From Channallabes apus (Eukaryota; Chordata; Actinopteri; Siluriformes; Clariidae), in assembly GCA_030522415.1 (NCBI GenBank), contig CM060109.1, positions 2,551,641-2,615,640 on the forward strand: a stretch of DNA of 64,000 bases, in the 5' to 3' direction. The notes under the pieces were generated by a model that did not search any database, had not been told where the DNA came from, and saw only the letters and a list, made by a program, of their open reading frames with translations. Shown piece after piece: positions 45,614-57,703 of this stretch (positions within the stretch are counted from its first letter, which is position 1; the number at the start of each line of letters is the position of its first letter). The position numbers and the translations under genes were made by a program.

Positions 45614-48600
45614 TGACAGGAACGTCAGATGCTGCTGATGACTGAAATTCTCGCTCAGGACAGCAAATCAAGCGCCTGCCTTAACGATGAACAGAGGAGC
45701 ATGCTGGCCAACTTCCATCACAGAGGAGCGAACATCACACAGCACAGAGGCAAACGGTACACACACACACACACACACACACCGACACACCAACGTTTCT
45801 CAGTCCTGGTGCTGAACTAGCAAGCGAATATGAAAGCAAGACTGACTGACAGAAGAACCACAACACATGGCACAAGATGAGCAGATGAGCAGCAGATGTA
45901 CATCCACCCACAGGGTTTCTCAGGTCACAGTGCAAGGATCTGAGGAACCTCCATCTGTAAAGTCACCAAGACATGACCATGCACCACAATCCCTAACAAG
46001 CCCCATGTAGGTCCTCCGTCTAGTGTTCAAGTCCCTTAACGACCCTTATTATAAACCCGAGAGTCAAGTGAAACACCGCGTGCCTGGTCAGATGATCCGC
46101 TGCACCTTGTGGCTGAAGCCTGATCATATCAGTCACAGTCTTCAGTCAGGGGACACATAACCGATTCAGCACCTCATCAGTTCAGCTCCATACTGCTTAT
46201 ACAGGGTATAATGTCACAGTTCAATAGGTTTAATAATTAATACCAGTTTTAATACCTTATAGATGTTTAATGCATCTTTTCCGTTTATGATTGACAGCTT
46301 ATCAGTGATCGACGAGTCGTCTTTTCTGTCTCATTCTGACATCAGCTACGACCGGACGGATGACGATGTGGTAGGTTCAGGTGAATATCATTAGACAACC
46401 ACATTACAGGTGTCATGCCAGTGGACAGCACGGTGGTTTGTGTTTGTAGGATTTGGACAGTCCGGCTGTTGTGAAGCCTCTGAAGTCGAGACCTCGCGAG
46501 AAAAGAGTGAGCACCGTTCGTTCTTTCTGTTTTTACTCTTCTTCATTTCCTGAATGTCAAGTTTAATATATAAAATCTAATGTCTTTTATTTGGTTGGTC
46601 ATTTGGTGGGAATTCTTTTCCTAAATTCTGTTTTATTCTGCATGCTTTCAGCGCTCATCGATGGGGCCAATCGGTGCGCTTCCTTTACAGAAACGCGGTC
46701 GACTCAGTGGACGTTCTGGAGATCTGCTCAGTGTGAGACCGTCAGAGAAGGTTCATGAGTTTAGAAAGATTTTATTCATTCATTCATTCATCTTCTATAC
46801 CGCTTTATCCTGTGTTCAGGGTCGCGGGGGACCTGGAGCCTATCCCAGGAGACTTCGGGCACTAGGCGGGGTACACCCTGGACAGGGTGCCAATCCATCG
46901 CAGGGCACACACACATACACACACTCACACACCCAATCACACACTATGGGCAATTTAAGAACGCCAATTAGCCTGACCTGCATGTCTTTGGACTGTGGGA
47001 GGAAACCGGAGTACCCGGAGGAAACCCACCAAGCACGGGGAGAACATGCAAACTCCATGCACACAGAGACGGGAATCGAGCCTGGCCGGGGAATCGAACC
47101 CAGACCCTGGAGGTACAAGGCGACAGTGCTAACCACTACACCACCGCGCCGCCTATAGAAAGATTTTAATTAAGTAAAATTTTATTTGTACAGCGCTTTT
47201 AACAATTGTCATTATCACGAAGCAGCTTTATACAATCAAAAGAATGATTGAAGTGTGTATGAGATGTGAGTGTGTGTGTGAATCAGAATGATCAGATAGT
47301 CCCTGATGAACGAGCCGAGTGTGACGGTGCTGAAGGGAAAAACTCCCTGAGATGGTGATATGAAGAAATCTTGAGAGGAACCAGACTGAACAGGGAACCC
47401 ATCCTCATCTGGGTGATAACGGGTAGCAGGGATTGATCTACACTCATACATGTGTGTTAGGAGGCTGGAAGTTCAGTATAACAGGAGATGTGGAGAAGTT
47501 CATATGGAGTCCAGTTGGTTATTGGAGGATCAGGTAGACTGTAGGAGACTCCAGTCCTGAACTATCGAGTGTCTGCAGTCACGAGTCCTCAGACAAACAG
47601 CTGTCCGTATCAGAACAGAGGACAGAACCGTCTTCATGGTGAAGTGGAACCGTCCCCAGTCACCACACGCGTCCCAGACAGACCACACGGGGCGTCCATG
47701 TGACCAGATCTACAACCAGAAGAGGGACAGCAGGACGAGTCAGAGGGCAGAGGGGGACTGGATCACTGACCGTTCAGGAGAGACATGTTTAGTGAGACAG
47801 AGAGAGAGGGTGAGAGATGGCAGTTAGGTATGGTCAAATGTATATTTACTGTAGAGTGCAAGCAGGGACTCCGGCAGGACTAACTATGACATCATAACTA
47901 AAAGGGAGGAGCCAGAAGGAAACACAAACATGAAGGGGAACTGAGATGTAAAGCAAACAATCACCTCACCGTCAACAAACCTGAGTGATCAAATGAGACT
48001 GAGGAAGACAGCATCTAAACATACCAGTTCACCATAATACTCTACGTCCATGAGTCCCCCAGATCTGCTCCTTTACCTTATGGCAAATCTATTTATAAAA
48101 ATGCTTGGCTAAATAAATAGGTTTTTAGCCTAGACTTAAACACTGAGACTGTGTCTGAGTCCCGAACACTATTTGGAAGACTATTCCATAATTTTGGGGC
48201 TTTGTAAGAAAAAGCTCTGCCCCCAGCTGTAGTTTTCATAATACGCGGTACTGATAAGCAGCCTGCATCCTTTGACCGAAGTAGGCGTGGCGGATCGTAA
48301 GACACTAGCAGTTCGCTCAGATACTGCGGGGCGAGACCATTTAATGCCTTATATGTCAAGAGTAGTATTTTAAAATCAATGCGAAATTTCACAGGGAGCC
48401 AATGCAGTGAAGATAGGATAGGGGTGATGTGCTCATATCTTCTGGTTCTAGTGAGGACTCTCGCTGCTGCATTCTGGACTAGCTGAAGCTTGTTTATGCA
48501 CCTAACTGAACAACCAGACAGTAAGGCATTACAATAGTCCAACCTAGAAGTGATAAAAGCATGAACTAGTTTTTCTGCATCGTTTAGTGACAATATATTT

Positions 48601-49465
48601 CTTATCTTGGCAATATTTCTGAGGTGAAACATCGCTATCCTGGTGATATTATCTACATGTTATCAACATATATAAAGAATGTTTCACTTATAAAATGGAA
48701 AAAAAACAAACACAAGAAGCTACAAAAATTTTGCTAAAGATTATTTTGTGTAGCAGCTCTCGATAAGCAAAAAGAATCTTTCTTACTTTTTTATTATTTT
48801 TTTTTAACACAAGGTGCATTCGAGTCAAACCGGGAATTTCTGGTGTATGAAGGCGTAAAAGCGATTAACATTAACAAAGGAGTTTATCTGTCTTCGTATT
48901 TGAAAACGTTCTACCTTGATGGTATCAAAACACTAGTGAAACACTGTGATAAGTGCAGTAGTGTATCAGGGGATTATATAGAGAAATAAAGGGAGTTTTT
49001 ACGATCAGAATTGTGTTCTGTTATACCACACAATCAAAAGTCCCAGTTTGACTCGAACACCCTTGTGTAACTATGCTAATGTAACATGTTTTATGGATAA
49101 TCTGAGACTTTTTTTTCCAGTCCACATGGTTTACTTTCTCCATATTCCAATACTTGATCTGTGATATGTGCACTAATATCAATTTAATTTCGTGTGTGTG
49201 TGTGATTAGGAAGTGGAAGCGACAGTGGTTACAGCATCAGTCACTACCCCTGATAACGGTGGTCAGATCCACATGGTGATCGATATCACTCAGGAAACAG
49301 CAGAGCCGACCCGAACCCGAGCTAATCTCCTCCCTCCTGTGAGCGGTGAGGAATGATTACATCATCGACACTGAGCTTCGTTTTATATATATATAAAGTC
49401 TCATATCGTATCAAAATCATCTCATTTGCCAGAAATATTTGTACTCCGAGGTACCGCGGTATATA

Positions 49466-49550
<85 letters not shown>

Positions 49551-51211
49551 TTTTGTTACAGACCAGACATCAGTGTGGGCTCACTCTGAAATCACTGAGG
49601 TTGATGTTGTGGCTATACCAATGGATGAGACTTGTGCTGAACCCAAAGTTCCTCTGTCTGTGCAACCATTTGTGAACACTAATGTCCAGAATGCTAACAT
49701 TCAGCAGCATGCTAATATTCAGCAGAATGCTAACATCCAGAATGCTAACATCCAGAACACTAACGTCCAGAATGCTAACATCCAGCAGCATGTTAACGTC
49801 CAGAATGCTAACATCCAGCAGTATGCTAACGTCCAGAATGCTAACGTCCAGCACAATATTATCCAGCACGTCTTCCTGCCCAAAACTGTATGGGTTTCTA
49901 CCTCACTAGCATTTATGACACTTCCACATTTGGAGATCATGATCGTGCCTTTCTGCCTGTTCCATGTCTGTCCCTTCTTTGTCCCCTCCCTGTCTCGTCT
50001 CTTTCCTCTCTATCCCTCTGCACAGGTGATCCGTCCAGAGACCTGCAGTCCCTGTAGGAAGAGGATCCGTTTTGGGAAAGTGGCGGTGAAGTGCAGGGAC
50101 TGCCGTGTGATTGCTCATCCTGAGTGTAAACACCTGTGTGTGGAAAAATGTTTCCCTAACACACAGGGAGCTGTCCAGCCTAGTAAGGTAAAACACGCGC
50201 GCGCGCACGCACACACACACGCGCGCGCGCGCACACACACACACACACACAGTGTGGTTTGCTTCCTCTATCAAAGGAGTTCATATCAGATGACATGATC
50301 CACATCCTCTTTATGTACACACTCCACTGGTGTCCCACAAGGCTCAGTGCGGGGTCCCATTCAGTTTGTTATATATCCTATACTGATAGATGGGTTTCAT
50401 GGTGGGAGGTTACTGAATACATGTACTTAATTACTGTACTTATTATAGCACATATTTCATGTATCTGTACTTTTACTTGTAGTTTTATTAAATGATACTT
50501 TTTACTTTTATTCCGCTCAAAAGTACAGCAAATACCTTTTACCTTTAATTTACTACATTTCTGCATGGGGTTACGTACAGTACATAACCACAGGGGTGTG
50601 TAATATAGTGTAATCGACGCAGAAAAATCTCCACCTGCTGACTGTTGTGTGTAATTGTATGACATGCTTTTCCTTCACAACACGCCTAATGACGTAACAG
50701 CCGTTTAAAATCAGAGTGAAGCTGAGTACAGAAAGCGACAAAAAGCAGCACGTTTTATTTTATTTTCCATTTTAATGCAGTTAGACCTAGTTTGTGTCCG
50801 TGTACATATTTTATGAATGAGTTTTAATGATTTGTATGACTGCTTTGCTTCTCCCGGCTTACTGAAATGTCAAAAAAATATAGAGAAAAATTTGAAAGGA
50901 TTGAAATATATTTTTAAAAAGGGGGTTTTGATACTTGCAAGCGAGTAGTTCTGTATGTTTTACTTCAGCACATATGTAAATGGAGGACTTCTACTTCCAC
51001 TTGAGAAATATTTGCCCTGGAGAATCTCTACTTTTACTTTTTACAGTCTCTCTCTCTCTCTCTGGATGATGTTCATATGTTCTGTTCGGTTCCTCATGGT
51101 TGTCCTCTGTAGGAGACGTTGGAGAGTTTTTGTCCCTCCTCTCCTCCCCGGATCCCAGCGCTGATTATCCAATGTGTTAAGGAGATCGAGCGGCGTGGCC
51201 TTGATGAGGTG

Positions 51212-51266
<55 letters not shown>

Positions 51267-53397
51267 TATCCATCATCAAATCCTTGGGGATTTTCATGTC
51301 TTTCTTTGTTCGCTCTTATTATTATTCTATTTTCTTCCCTTCCTATCCAGTTGATTCTTCTTATCTCCATTGTCTTGTCCTTCTCCTTCATTTAATTCCT
51401 TCCTATAATTTCTCTATCCTTTCTTTTCCTTTTGTTTCATTTCCTCATTATGTTTCTTTTCTCCTCTTTATATCCTTTCCACTTCTTCACTGTTTATTAT
51501 TTTCCACTTTCTTTGCTGTGTTCCACTTTTCTTTCTGTCCCTTTATTTTTCTTTTCATCTTTTAAATCTATTCTTCCTTCTTTTTTTTCCCCCCCAATAG
51601 TGAGCTGTCTGTCTGTCTGTCTGTCTGTCTAGAGGGGTCTGTACCGTGTGCCAGGAGGCGAGCGGGCGGTGAAGGAGTTGCGCGAGCGCTACCTCAATGC
51701 TAAAGGTCCTCTGCTGCTGCAGCGGGTGGACGAGGTTCACGTGGTGTGTGGGCTCCTGAAGGACTTCCTGAGGAAACTCCAGGAGCCGCTCGTCACCTTC
51801 ACACTCCACAAAACCTTCATGGAGGCAGCAGGTGACGTTCCATCACACACCTTCTAATTCAGAACTTTAATTAGGAGTCGAACGTTTTAGCCGAAAGTGA
51901 TGATCAGGACACTGAAGTGACACCCAGAGTTCCATCAATTTCATGAGCTGAGGTTTTCATGCATCATAACGTACACTGTTATCTTCCAGGGGTGAGGTCC
52001 TCATTAATACAGTTATACACTGAAGTATTCTTTTAGCAACCAGGGGAATTAAATAAACATCAGGCACAGCTGATGTGAAGGAGGCGTGGCCTCTGTGCCT
52101 GAGTGCAGGGGGCGTGGCCTCTGTGTCTGAGTGCAGGGGGCGCGGCCGATGTTCTTCCCATCTTCCTTTTCCCCCGTGTTGATCCTAACAGAACTAGCGG
52201 ACGATGATAACAGCTCGGCGATGATGATCCAGGCCATCGGAGAACTTCCACAGCCGAACAGAGAGACTCTCGCCTTCCTGATGCTACATCTACAGAGGTA
52301 GAGGACACGCCCGTGTACACACACATCCATAAAAACATCCAGCACACGTGTGGATTTGAATCATCCCGTCTGAATTGTTAGTGTTTTTTTTTTTTTTTTG
52401 CACTTGCCCCGGGTTACTGCCCCCATGTGTACATGTTGTGTAACTGCAGTTTTCCTGGAGGTGTGGATGAGTGACGCTCTGTTCGGTGTCTCAGGGTGAC
52501 TCGGAGTCCTCAGTGTCAGATGGATCAGAATAATCTGGCTCGTGTGTTCGGACCCACCATCGTCGGGCACGGCATGTCCGAGCCGTCTCCGCTCACCATC
52601 ATGAGGGACACCAACACGCAGCCCAAGGCGAGTGACACGCTCAGGAGTGTGTGTGTGTGTGTGTATGTGTGTGTGTGACCTCACTGCTGACCTCTGTACT
52701 TCAGGTAGTGTTGCGGCTGCTCTCTTTCCCCCCTGATTACTGGAACAGTCTCCTGACTGCAGCGGGGGATCAGCCTGGATCTCACACACACCCGGAGAGA
52801 GATCAGCTCATCTCTTCAGTCGTACGTTCAAACATCAGCAAGTCCAGCACTCCGTCCGCAGACCGAGGTAAACACTTTACACACTGCATTCTGACACTTT
52901 ATGAAGTCTCTTCTGCTTGAGTGTCTGGTGCGGAGGAACGACTCCATCACGTCCTCATCCATCTAGTGTGAGACGCTTCAGGAAATACGGGTGGTTGTTT
53001 TTTTTTTTTTTTTTGGATGAAGGTAAAGTTTGAAGAACATATGTTTCATTTATTTCCATCAAAACCATAATTTCTGACACTGACAGCGTCGTGTGTTTCT
53101 TTGGAAAACTGTAACTTTTCTACGTGATCACAAACTTTCGAGCGGAACTGTACTGTACACTCACAGCTCTGGAGATGTTTCTGACCTTCATGTCTTCATG
53201 TGATGATGGACTGACTTTTCTCTTTATCTTAACCGAGTGTTTCTTGCATTATGTTGATTTATACAGGACTGGAGTAAAAGATACATTTATGCAAATTAGG
53301 CTTCATCCAATTTAAATACTTATTACACTTAGTTAGAATTACTCTGGTCACATGTTATATCTTGAAACATCTTTTTGTGTGCATCAAAGTATATACA

Positions 53398-53470
<73 letters not shown>

Positions 53471-53589
53471 AGATCGCATGTTTAAACCCGTCACCTCTCC
53501 TGAGCTCAGTAAATACAGCAGGACTCCAGGCGGCTCCTCCTTCAAGGGCAGGATCAAGACCCTGGGCTGTGCGTTCAACAACACGTAAG

Positions 53590-53620
<31 letters not shown>

Positions 53621-53878
53621 CACACACAGATGCACAGACAGATAGACACAGACACACACACACACACACACACACAGATGCACAGACAGACATTTCAACC
53701 AGGTAATATGATAATAGTCTGATTATTAATATGATTTATACTTGTTTTTTTTTACCATTTTATTTATTAAAAGCACCAAAGAAATAAAACTGAACTGAGT
53801 TGAAAAATTAAATTCTGTTCCAGAACCAAACCGAAACCTGAACCGTCCAAAAAGAAGTTCTTTACATCACCAAAGTGA
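43367..53878 (+). CDS. racgap1: RACGAP1 (MgcRacGAP/Cyk4), centralspindlin GAP subunit, 16 coding exons
   Basis: Rho-family GTPase-activating protein that pairs with kinesin-6 KIF23 in centralspindlin at the spindle midzone and recruits ECT2 for cytokinesis. Coding exons: 43367-43451, 45298-45500, 45620-45756, 46298-46370, 46450-46506, 46652-46750 (or -46732), 49210-49345, 49562-49887, 50026-50187, 51113-51208, 51633-51831, 52192-52297, 52495-52627, 52705-52867, 53473-53584, 53824-53878. All junction phases agree, giving 713 aa (707 with the shorter exon 6) against 632 in human. Order: coiled coil (exons 1-3, with [15 protein letters not shown]); linker with RLSVIDES; NANIQ-type repeats (exon 8); C1 domain with the H-C-C-C-C-H-C-C pattern (end of exon 8 and exon 9); RhoGAP (exons 10-14) with arginine finger [16 protein letters not shown] and FGPTIV; C-terminus KKKFFTSPK. 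Two in-frame ATGs begin exon 1; the second (43370) has the better Kozak context. Intron 13 is GC-AG. Confidence 0.94.
43563..44022. repeat. (TGTCTGTCTGAC) minisatellite in RACGAP1 intron 1
   Basis: A 4-bp-based repeat with a clear higher-order unit of about 64 bp (…GTGTGACCGTCTCACTGTCTGTC…) repeated at 43668, 43718, 43782, 43846 and 43910. A (TG)n tract follows at 44053-44091. Confidence 0.93.
44092..45297 (+). other. Remainder of RACGAP1 intron 1, nothing recognised
   Basis: It includes a GC-richer patch (44260-44540) with an 88-codon frame lacking conserved motifs and splice support, then T-rich DNA up to the exon 2 acceptor CTCTCTCCTGCAG. Confidence 0.5.
46775..47155 (-). mobile_element. 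tRNA-derived SINE, family A, in RACGAP1 intron 6
   Basis: Full-length copy from the head (GGCGGCGCGGTGGTGTAGTG, minus strand, at 47153) to an (ATGA)n tail (46775-46790). It is flanked by a perfect 13-bp duplication TAGAAAGATTTTA (46762-46774 and 47156-47168). Confidence 0.95.
47170..48660 (-). mobile_element. 5'-truncated L2/CR1-type LINE in RACGAP1 intron 6
   Basis: Uninterrupted counterpart of the copy at 33688-36700. The 3' tail is at 47177-47215. The ORF2 C-terminal fragment at 48093-48632 reads [20 protein letters not shown] near its start and is nearly identical to the other copy. It is transcribed antisense within the intron. Confidence 0.88.
48809..49068 (+). mobile_element. Mariner remnant, internally deleted, in RACGAP1 intron 6
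   Basis: The inverted ends CACAAGGTGCATTCGAGTCA and the complement of CACAAGGGTGTTCGAGTCAA match. A frame at about 48908-48987 encodes [16 protein letters not shown] and SGDYIEK followed by a stop. It resembles the extreme C-terminus of DD34D mariner transposases (compare the human SETMAR tail). The catalytic region is gone. Confidence 0.65.
49470..49547. repeat. (TG)39 before RACGAP1 exon 8
   Basis: A pure TG tract ending 14 nt before the exon 8 first base; the remaining acceptor is TTTGTTTTGTTACAG. Confidence 0.96.
49682..49870 (+). repeat. racgap1: In-frame coding repeat (NANIQ-type) in RACGAP1 exon 8
   Basis: About twelve 15- or 18-bp units of the AATGCTAACATCCAG type encode [16 protein letters not shown] and QYANVQ peptides. 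The frame is fixed by both flanking splice junctions and by the C1 domain histidine just after the array (QHVFLPKT), so the repeat is truly coding. It is Asn/Gln-rich, without charge, and predicted to be disordered. Confidence 0.9.
50410..51047 (-). repeat. Interspersed repeat in RACGAP1 intron 9, same family as 9838-10210
   Basis: The ends have CTTAATTACTGTACTTATT and CTACTTTTACTTTTTACAG. The conserved inner block CTTCTACTTCCACTTGAG pairs with CTCAAGTGGAAGTGGAAG of the other copy. Probably a hAT-derived non-autonomous element. Confidence 0.5.
52628..52704 (+). other. racgap1: RACGAP1 intron 13, a 77-nt GC-AG intron
   Basis: The donor is AAG|GCGAGT and the acceptor TACTTCAG|GTAGTG. The protein reads TQPK then VVLRLLSFP, as in the family (RQPKVVERLL in human). 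The nearest GT would break the frame. A TG tract occupies 52647-52677. Confidence 0.85.
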
Positions 53879-54001
53879 GAGAACCAGGACCGGGTGTGTG
53901 TGTGTGTGTGTGAGAACTGTACATGGTGGGAGTTTATTACTGTGAGAATGTTTTGGCACTGTTTATCAGGGTGAGCACTACGTATATAAACTGTAAGTGT
54001 A

Positions 54002-54007
54002 AATAAA
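54002..54007 (+). promoter_or_regulatory. racgap1: RACGAP1 polyadenylation signal
   Basis: AATAAA 124 nt after the stop codon, followed by a GTGTGTCTGTCTCGGTGT downstream element. Confidence 0.7.
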
Positions 54008-55033
54008 CGTCCTGCATCCAGGTGTGTCTGTCTCGGTGTAAAGTGTCCACGTCCTCAGTATGAACCCCGAACACGTGTATATTCCTCAAGATGTCCTTAT
54101 AGTTCAGCACTGACACTGGAGACTCCGTCCGGGACTCAGATGGTTTTTAGTTTATGTGACATTAATGTTATAGTAAATGATTATAACCGGGATTGTTACA
54201 TGAGAAATGGGACGAGGCGGTTTGGGTTCGAGACGCGACGCTCACGATTCAATTTAATGTCCATTACAACACAAAGGTATAAAGTGCAAATGATATTCCT
54301 GAAAACCATAACATAACCATAATAAGAAGAAATAAGAAATGAGTTAAATTCTCAGAGTAAATTATTTAATCAGATGTTAATTACAGAATGTTGTACCCGT
54401 TAAATTAAAACTAGCCAAGTTACAGGAAAGACAAATACTGCTATTGATCAGCAGAGGGCGCAATCACGTTTTCATACAATATGAAGTGAGTAAATTCACC
54501 CTCTGCACTGGTGTCAGGGATTAAAGTGAAAAAAAATCTTCTGACTGAACTTTTTTCAGGCCGAGCCATATTCCTTTAACAAACACTTTATTTAAATAGT
54601 CGAGACCAATAGCGTTAGGGGAGATTAAACCGCTTTAATATTGCCAGTTTGCATATTTTAAAAGCTATTTGTAATCTTTGAAAAAAAAATATACCTTGAC
54701 AAATAATCAACCATCTACCACATATCTTTTCAGTGCATGTTTTTATTTATCTTATAACACCAAACAATGTTTTGTGAAACTCTTAATAATTAACAGAAAA
54801 AAGTAATAGCACCACCATTAAATTCCAAAAAGTGCTTTTTCAGTGCATGTTTTATGTATCTTAAAGAAAACATCTTCGTTTTCAGCTTAGATGACAAATC
54901 GGATTTCCAGTAAGCAGCAATGCCATGTGTGCAAGTAGTAGGCATGTGCATTAGACATAGACAATCTTGAAAGTGCACTCTTGTCTTTGACAACTGATTG
55001 CATTTAATTAACTAGTGGTTGTGAGACTGTGAC
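54008..55033. other. Intergenic between RACGAP1 and GMPPA, part 1
   Basis: No gene. A CTCF-like motif lies at 54447-54462. The phrase TTTTCAGTGCATGTTTT recurs at 54729 and 54837, a small 108-bp duplication. Confidence 0.5.
54447..54462 (+). promoter_or_regulatory. CTCF-like motif, plus orientation
   Basis: ATCAGCAGAGGGCGCA matches the CTCF core on the plus strand. Confidence 0.4.
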
Positions 55034-56270
55034 CAGTGGCGGTTCTACACTGAAGTGCGCCCTGGGCGAGACTCCCTCCCGGCGCCCCCCCACCCCCCAA
55101 AAGTCCAAAAGTTGGGGTAGATCTCAGATAGATCCTTATCGTGCAGAAAAGTGAGAAGCTCAAAGAGGCTCATGGTTTATGATGGCAGTCATGAGACACT
55201 TTATTAATCTAATCTAATCTAAGGGAGGAACAATTAGCTCCTTGGTTAATTTACTGCCTCAAATGATATGCTTTGTCACGTAACAGAGTTATAGCAAATG
55301 GAAAATGTCTTTTAAACTATCTACACATATGTAAATTAAACTGGCTATTTACAGTATACTGTAAATATATTGTAAATATATTGGCTATAGCCAACATTAA
55401 CATAATAAACAATGGAAATAAATAACTGTACTTGCTGCAGTCTTGCTGCAAAGCATCATTTTGTGGTATTTAATAGAAACCATTAGAGTTTCTGTGATGG
55501 TTTGTAAATTAGGCTTTTATTGTGTGTGTGTGTGTTTTTAACAAGGTAAGCATAGCAAGCATCATAAGCAAGAAGGCTAACAAACCTAAGAGTTAACGTT
55601 ATACCACTAATTAACATGATGACATGAATAACTTAATCATACAGAGAGAACATTGTTATATATCTTTATCTTTTATACGTTTCTCCTCATCTTCTTTTGT
55701 TTTTTTGTTTCTAAATTGGGCCCCTGACAGCTTTGGCCTTTTTCTCTCCATCGCTGTGTTTATACTTTATAATCGACGATTCGACAATCAGCAGATTTCC
55801 CCCAACGCTGTCACTCACGACCAGAAGTCAAGACTAAACCAATTCACCTCCACATCATCATCGCTTTTATTATCTATTGTTATTAGCCATTTCACACAAT
55901 TAAATACATGAAAAAAAAGTGCAAATTACTGGTGTGTGTTTATAATATTTTGAATGAAATGTGCGTTATTAGTAAGAAAGTCAGGTAGACATCATTTAGC
56001 CCCCTTCATGTCCGCTTCATTTGGGAGAGGTAAACTGTACTCGCCCCCGCCATCCGCTCTCCTCTCCGCTCAACCCCCCCCCCCCCCCCCCCTCTCCGCT
56101 TCTCAGCTCCTATGCGGCTCAGTCAGGGGCGGCGCGAGCGCAGGTATCACAGATAATAGAAAACCGCTTAGCGGCACAGATTATTATTTTTTACTCCAGG
56201 TTCGTGTGCAGCCCCCCACGTGACATAAAAAAACGGCTGCCCACTTCGCCCTACCCTAAACCCGCCACTG
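55034..56270. mobile_element. hAT-like non-autonomous element
   Basis: Inverted ends CAGTGGCGG and CCCGCCACTG, flanked by 8-bp duplications ACTGTGAC (55026-55033) and ACTGTGAG (56271-56278), seven of eight identical. The 1.24-kb interior is AT-rich with a C-run (56074-56092) and no transposase. Confidence 0.65.
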
Positions 56271-56278
56271 ACTGTGAG

Positions 56279-56986
56279 CGACAGGTCATGCTCCGCTATG
56301 AAAGAACATAGACGCACTTTTACATCGCGCACACGGTCGGCCACAGATGTGTGAATCTCCGTTGTGGTTCTTGTGGCAGCAGACAGGGAGCATGTGTACT
56401 GTTAGAGCACGAACCGCAGCATTGTGACGAGCTGCTGACTGATGGCGAACTCGCACTTTGTTTTGCCATTATTGCCATATTGAAGTTTCCTGTGGCATAC
56501 TGTGCAGAGACACCTACCTGGATGTCTGATTTTTTTAGTCCACGAACTAAAAGGCTTGCCATTCTCCCCAATTTCGCTAAGCCAAGCCCATCTCCATTTA
56601 TTTATTTACACTTTTATCAATCTCCGAAACATCGGAGCCTTCCTGCATTAAGTGTGTCCATGCTATCTTAAATATAGTTATACCTCAGCCTGACATGTAG
56701 TTCTTCAAAACTAAACCAAAACCCGGAGTGGATCCATACCGGAGTGATAACAAAACGCTTAGAGTGGAGAGAGGAACGTGCAGTCGCTCCACTCCAGGCT
56801 TTGATCACATCCTCCTCAGCAGGCTGAATACACTGTCTTTCCTTAATTTAACACCCATGTAAGCCGATATATACACAGCATTAAAATAATGAAAAGTGAA
56901 TTTTAAACATTAAGGACAGGCGGAACAGTGTGATTGACGGAAATCCGTCGTAACGACGGAGAACTTTAATCCCTGTGGTGTATGTT
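56279..56986. other. Intergenic between RACGAP1 and GMPPA, part 2
   Basis: A 106-codon plus-strand frame at 56351-56671 is Cys-rich at the start but has no domain I recognise. A near-perfect palindrome TCCGTCGTAACGACGGA lies at about 56945-56961. No supported gene. Confidence 0.45.
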
Positions 56987-56992
56987 TTTATT
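56987..56992 (-). promoter_or_regulatory. gmppa: Possible GMPPA polyadenylation signal
   Basis: TTTATT, which is AATAAA on the minus strand, about 710 nt after the stop. A nearer candidate is 57432-57437. Confidence 0.35.
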
Positions 56993-57205
56993 CAATAAGT
57001 ACACACATTTTCATTTGGCACATTTTATATTTCTTTAACACACACACACACACACACACACCTGATTGTTAGGTTTCATAACAGGCAGTGATCGTCACAT
57101 CTCTCAAATTGTTTTAGAAAAAGTTTCCCAAAAACACACATGAATAATTCATACATTCATAAATGTTCCTCTATCGTGCAGGATTTACATAAATACAGAT
57201 CATTT

Positions 57206-57262
57206 CAGTCTGTCCTCCGTCTGTCCTCCGTCTGTCCTCAGTCTGTCCTCCGTCTGTCCTCT
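57206..57262. repeat. 11-bp tandem (CGTCTGTCCTC)5
   Basis: Five near-perfect units in the probable GMPPA 3' UTR. Confidence 0.9.
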
Positions 57263-57703
57263 TACGGTTACGATCTGTGACATTACAGAGACTCGATGAC
57301 GTCAGGTGACTCTGTGCTTCAGGACTTTAATATAAACCTCTGCGTTTATCATCTTCACACTCCAGTGACTTAACGTTAATCCAGGTAACATTTGGGTCCT
57401 GCAGTCAAAATACTCTGTTTTCATTTAATACTTTATTTTAGAGCTTTACTTTCATAAAATAACAACTAGGGGCTAAATATACTAAACACTAGCTAAATAT
57501 AAGGCAATAAACAAGAGAGCTGAAATTTGTTAACTGACAGACGGCTAATTAACTCGTCAGTTCGCTCGTTATGTGCAAAATAAAGTACCAGATAAGTCGG
57601 AGTTACTTTACAGAATTATATTTAAATGACCATGACACAGCAGGGGTGCCAATATTTTAAGCACACACTGCGATACACCGCGTGATGTTAATGTCGTCTG
57701 CTG

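Noticed and set aside
56351..56671. 106-codon Cys-containing frame between the genes
   Set aside because: No recognisable domain, splice context or second supporting copy; probably mobile-element-derived DNA.
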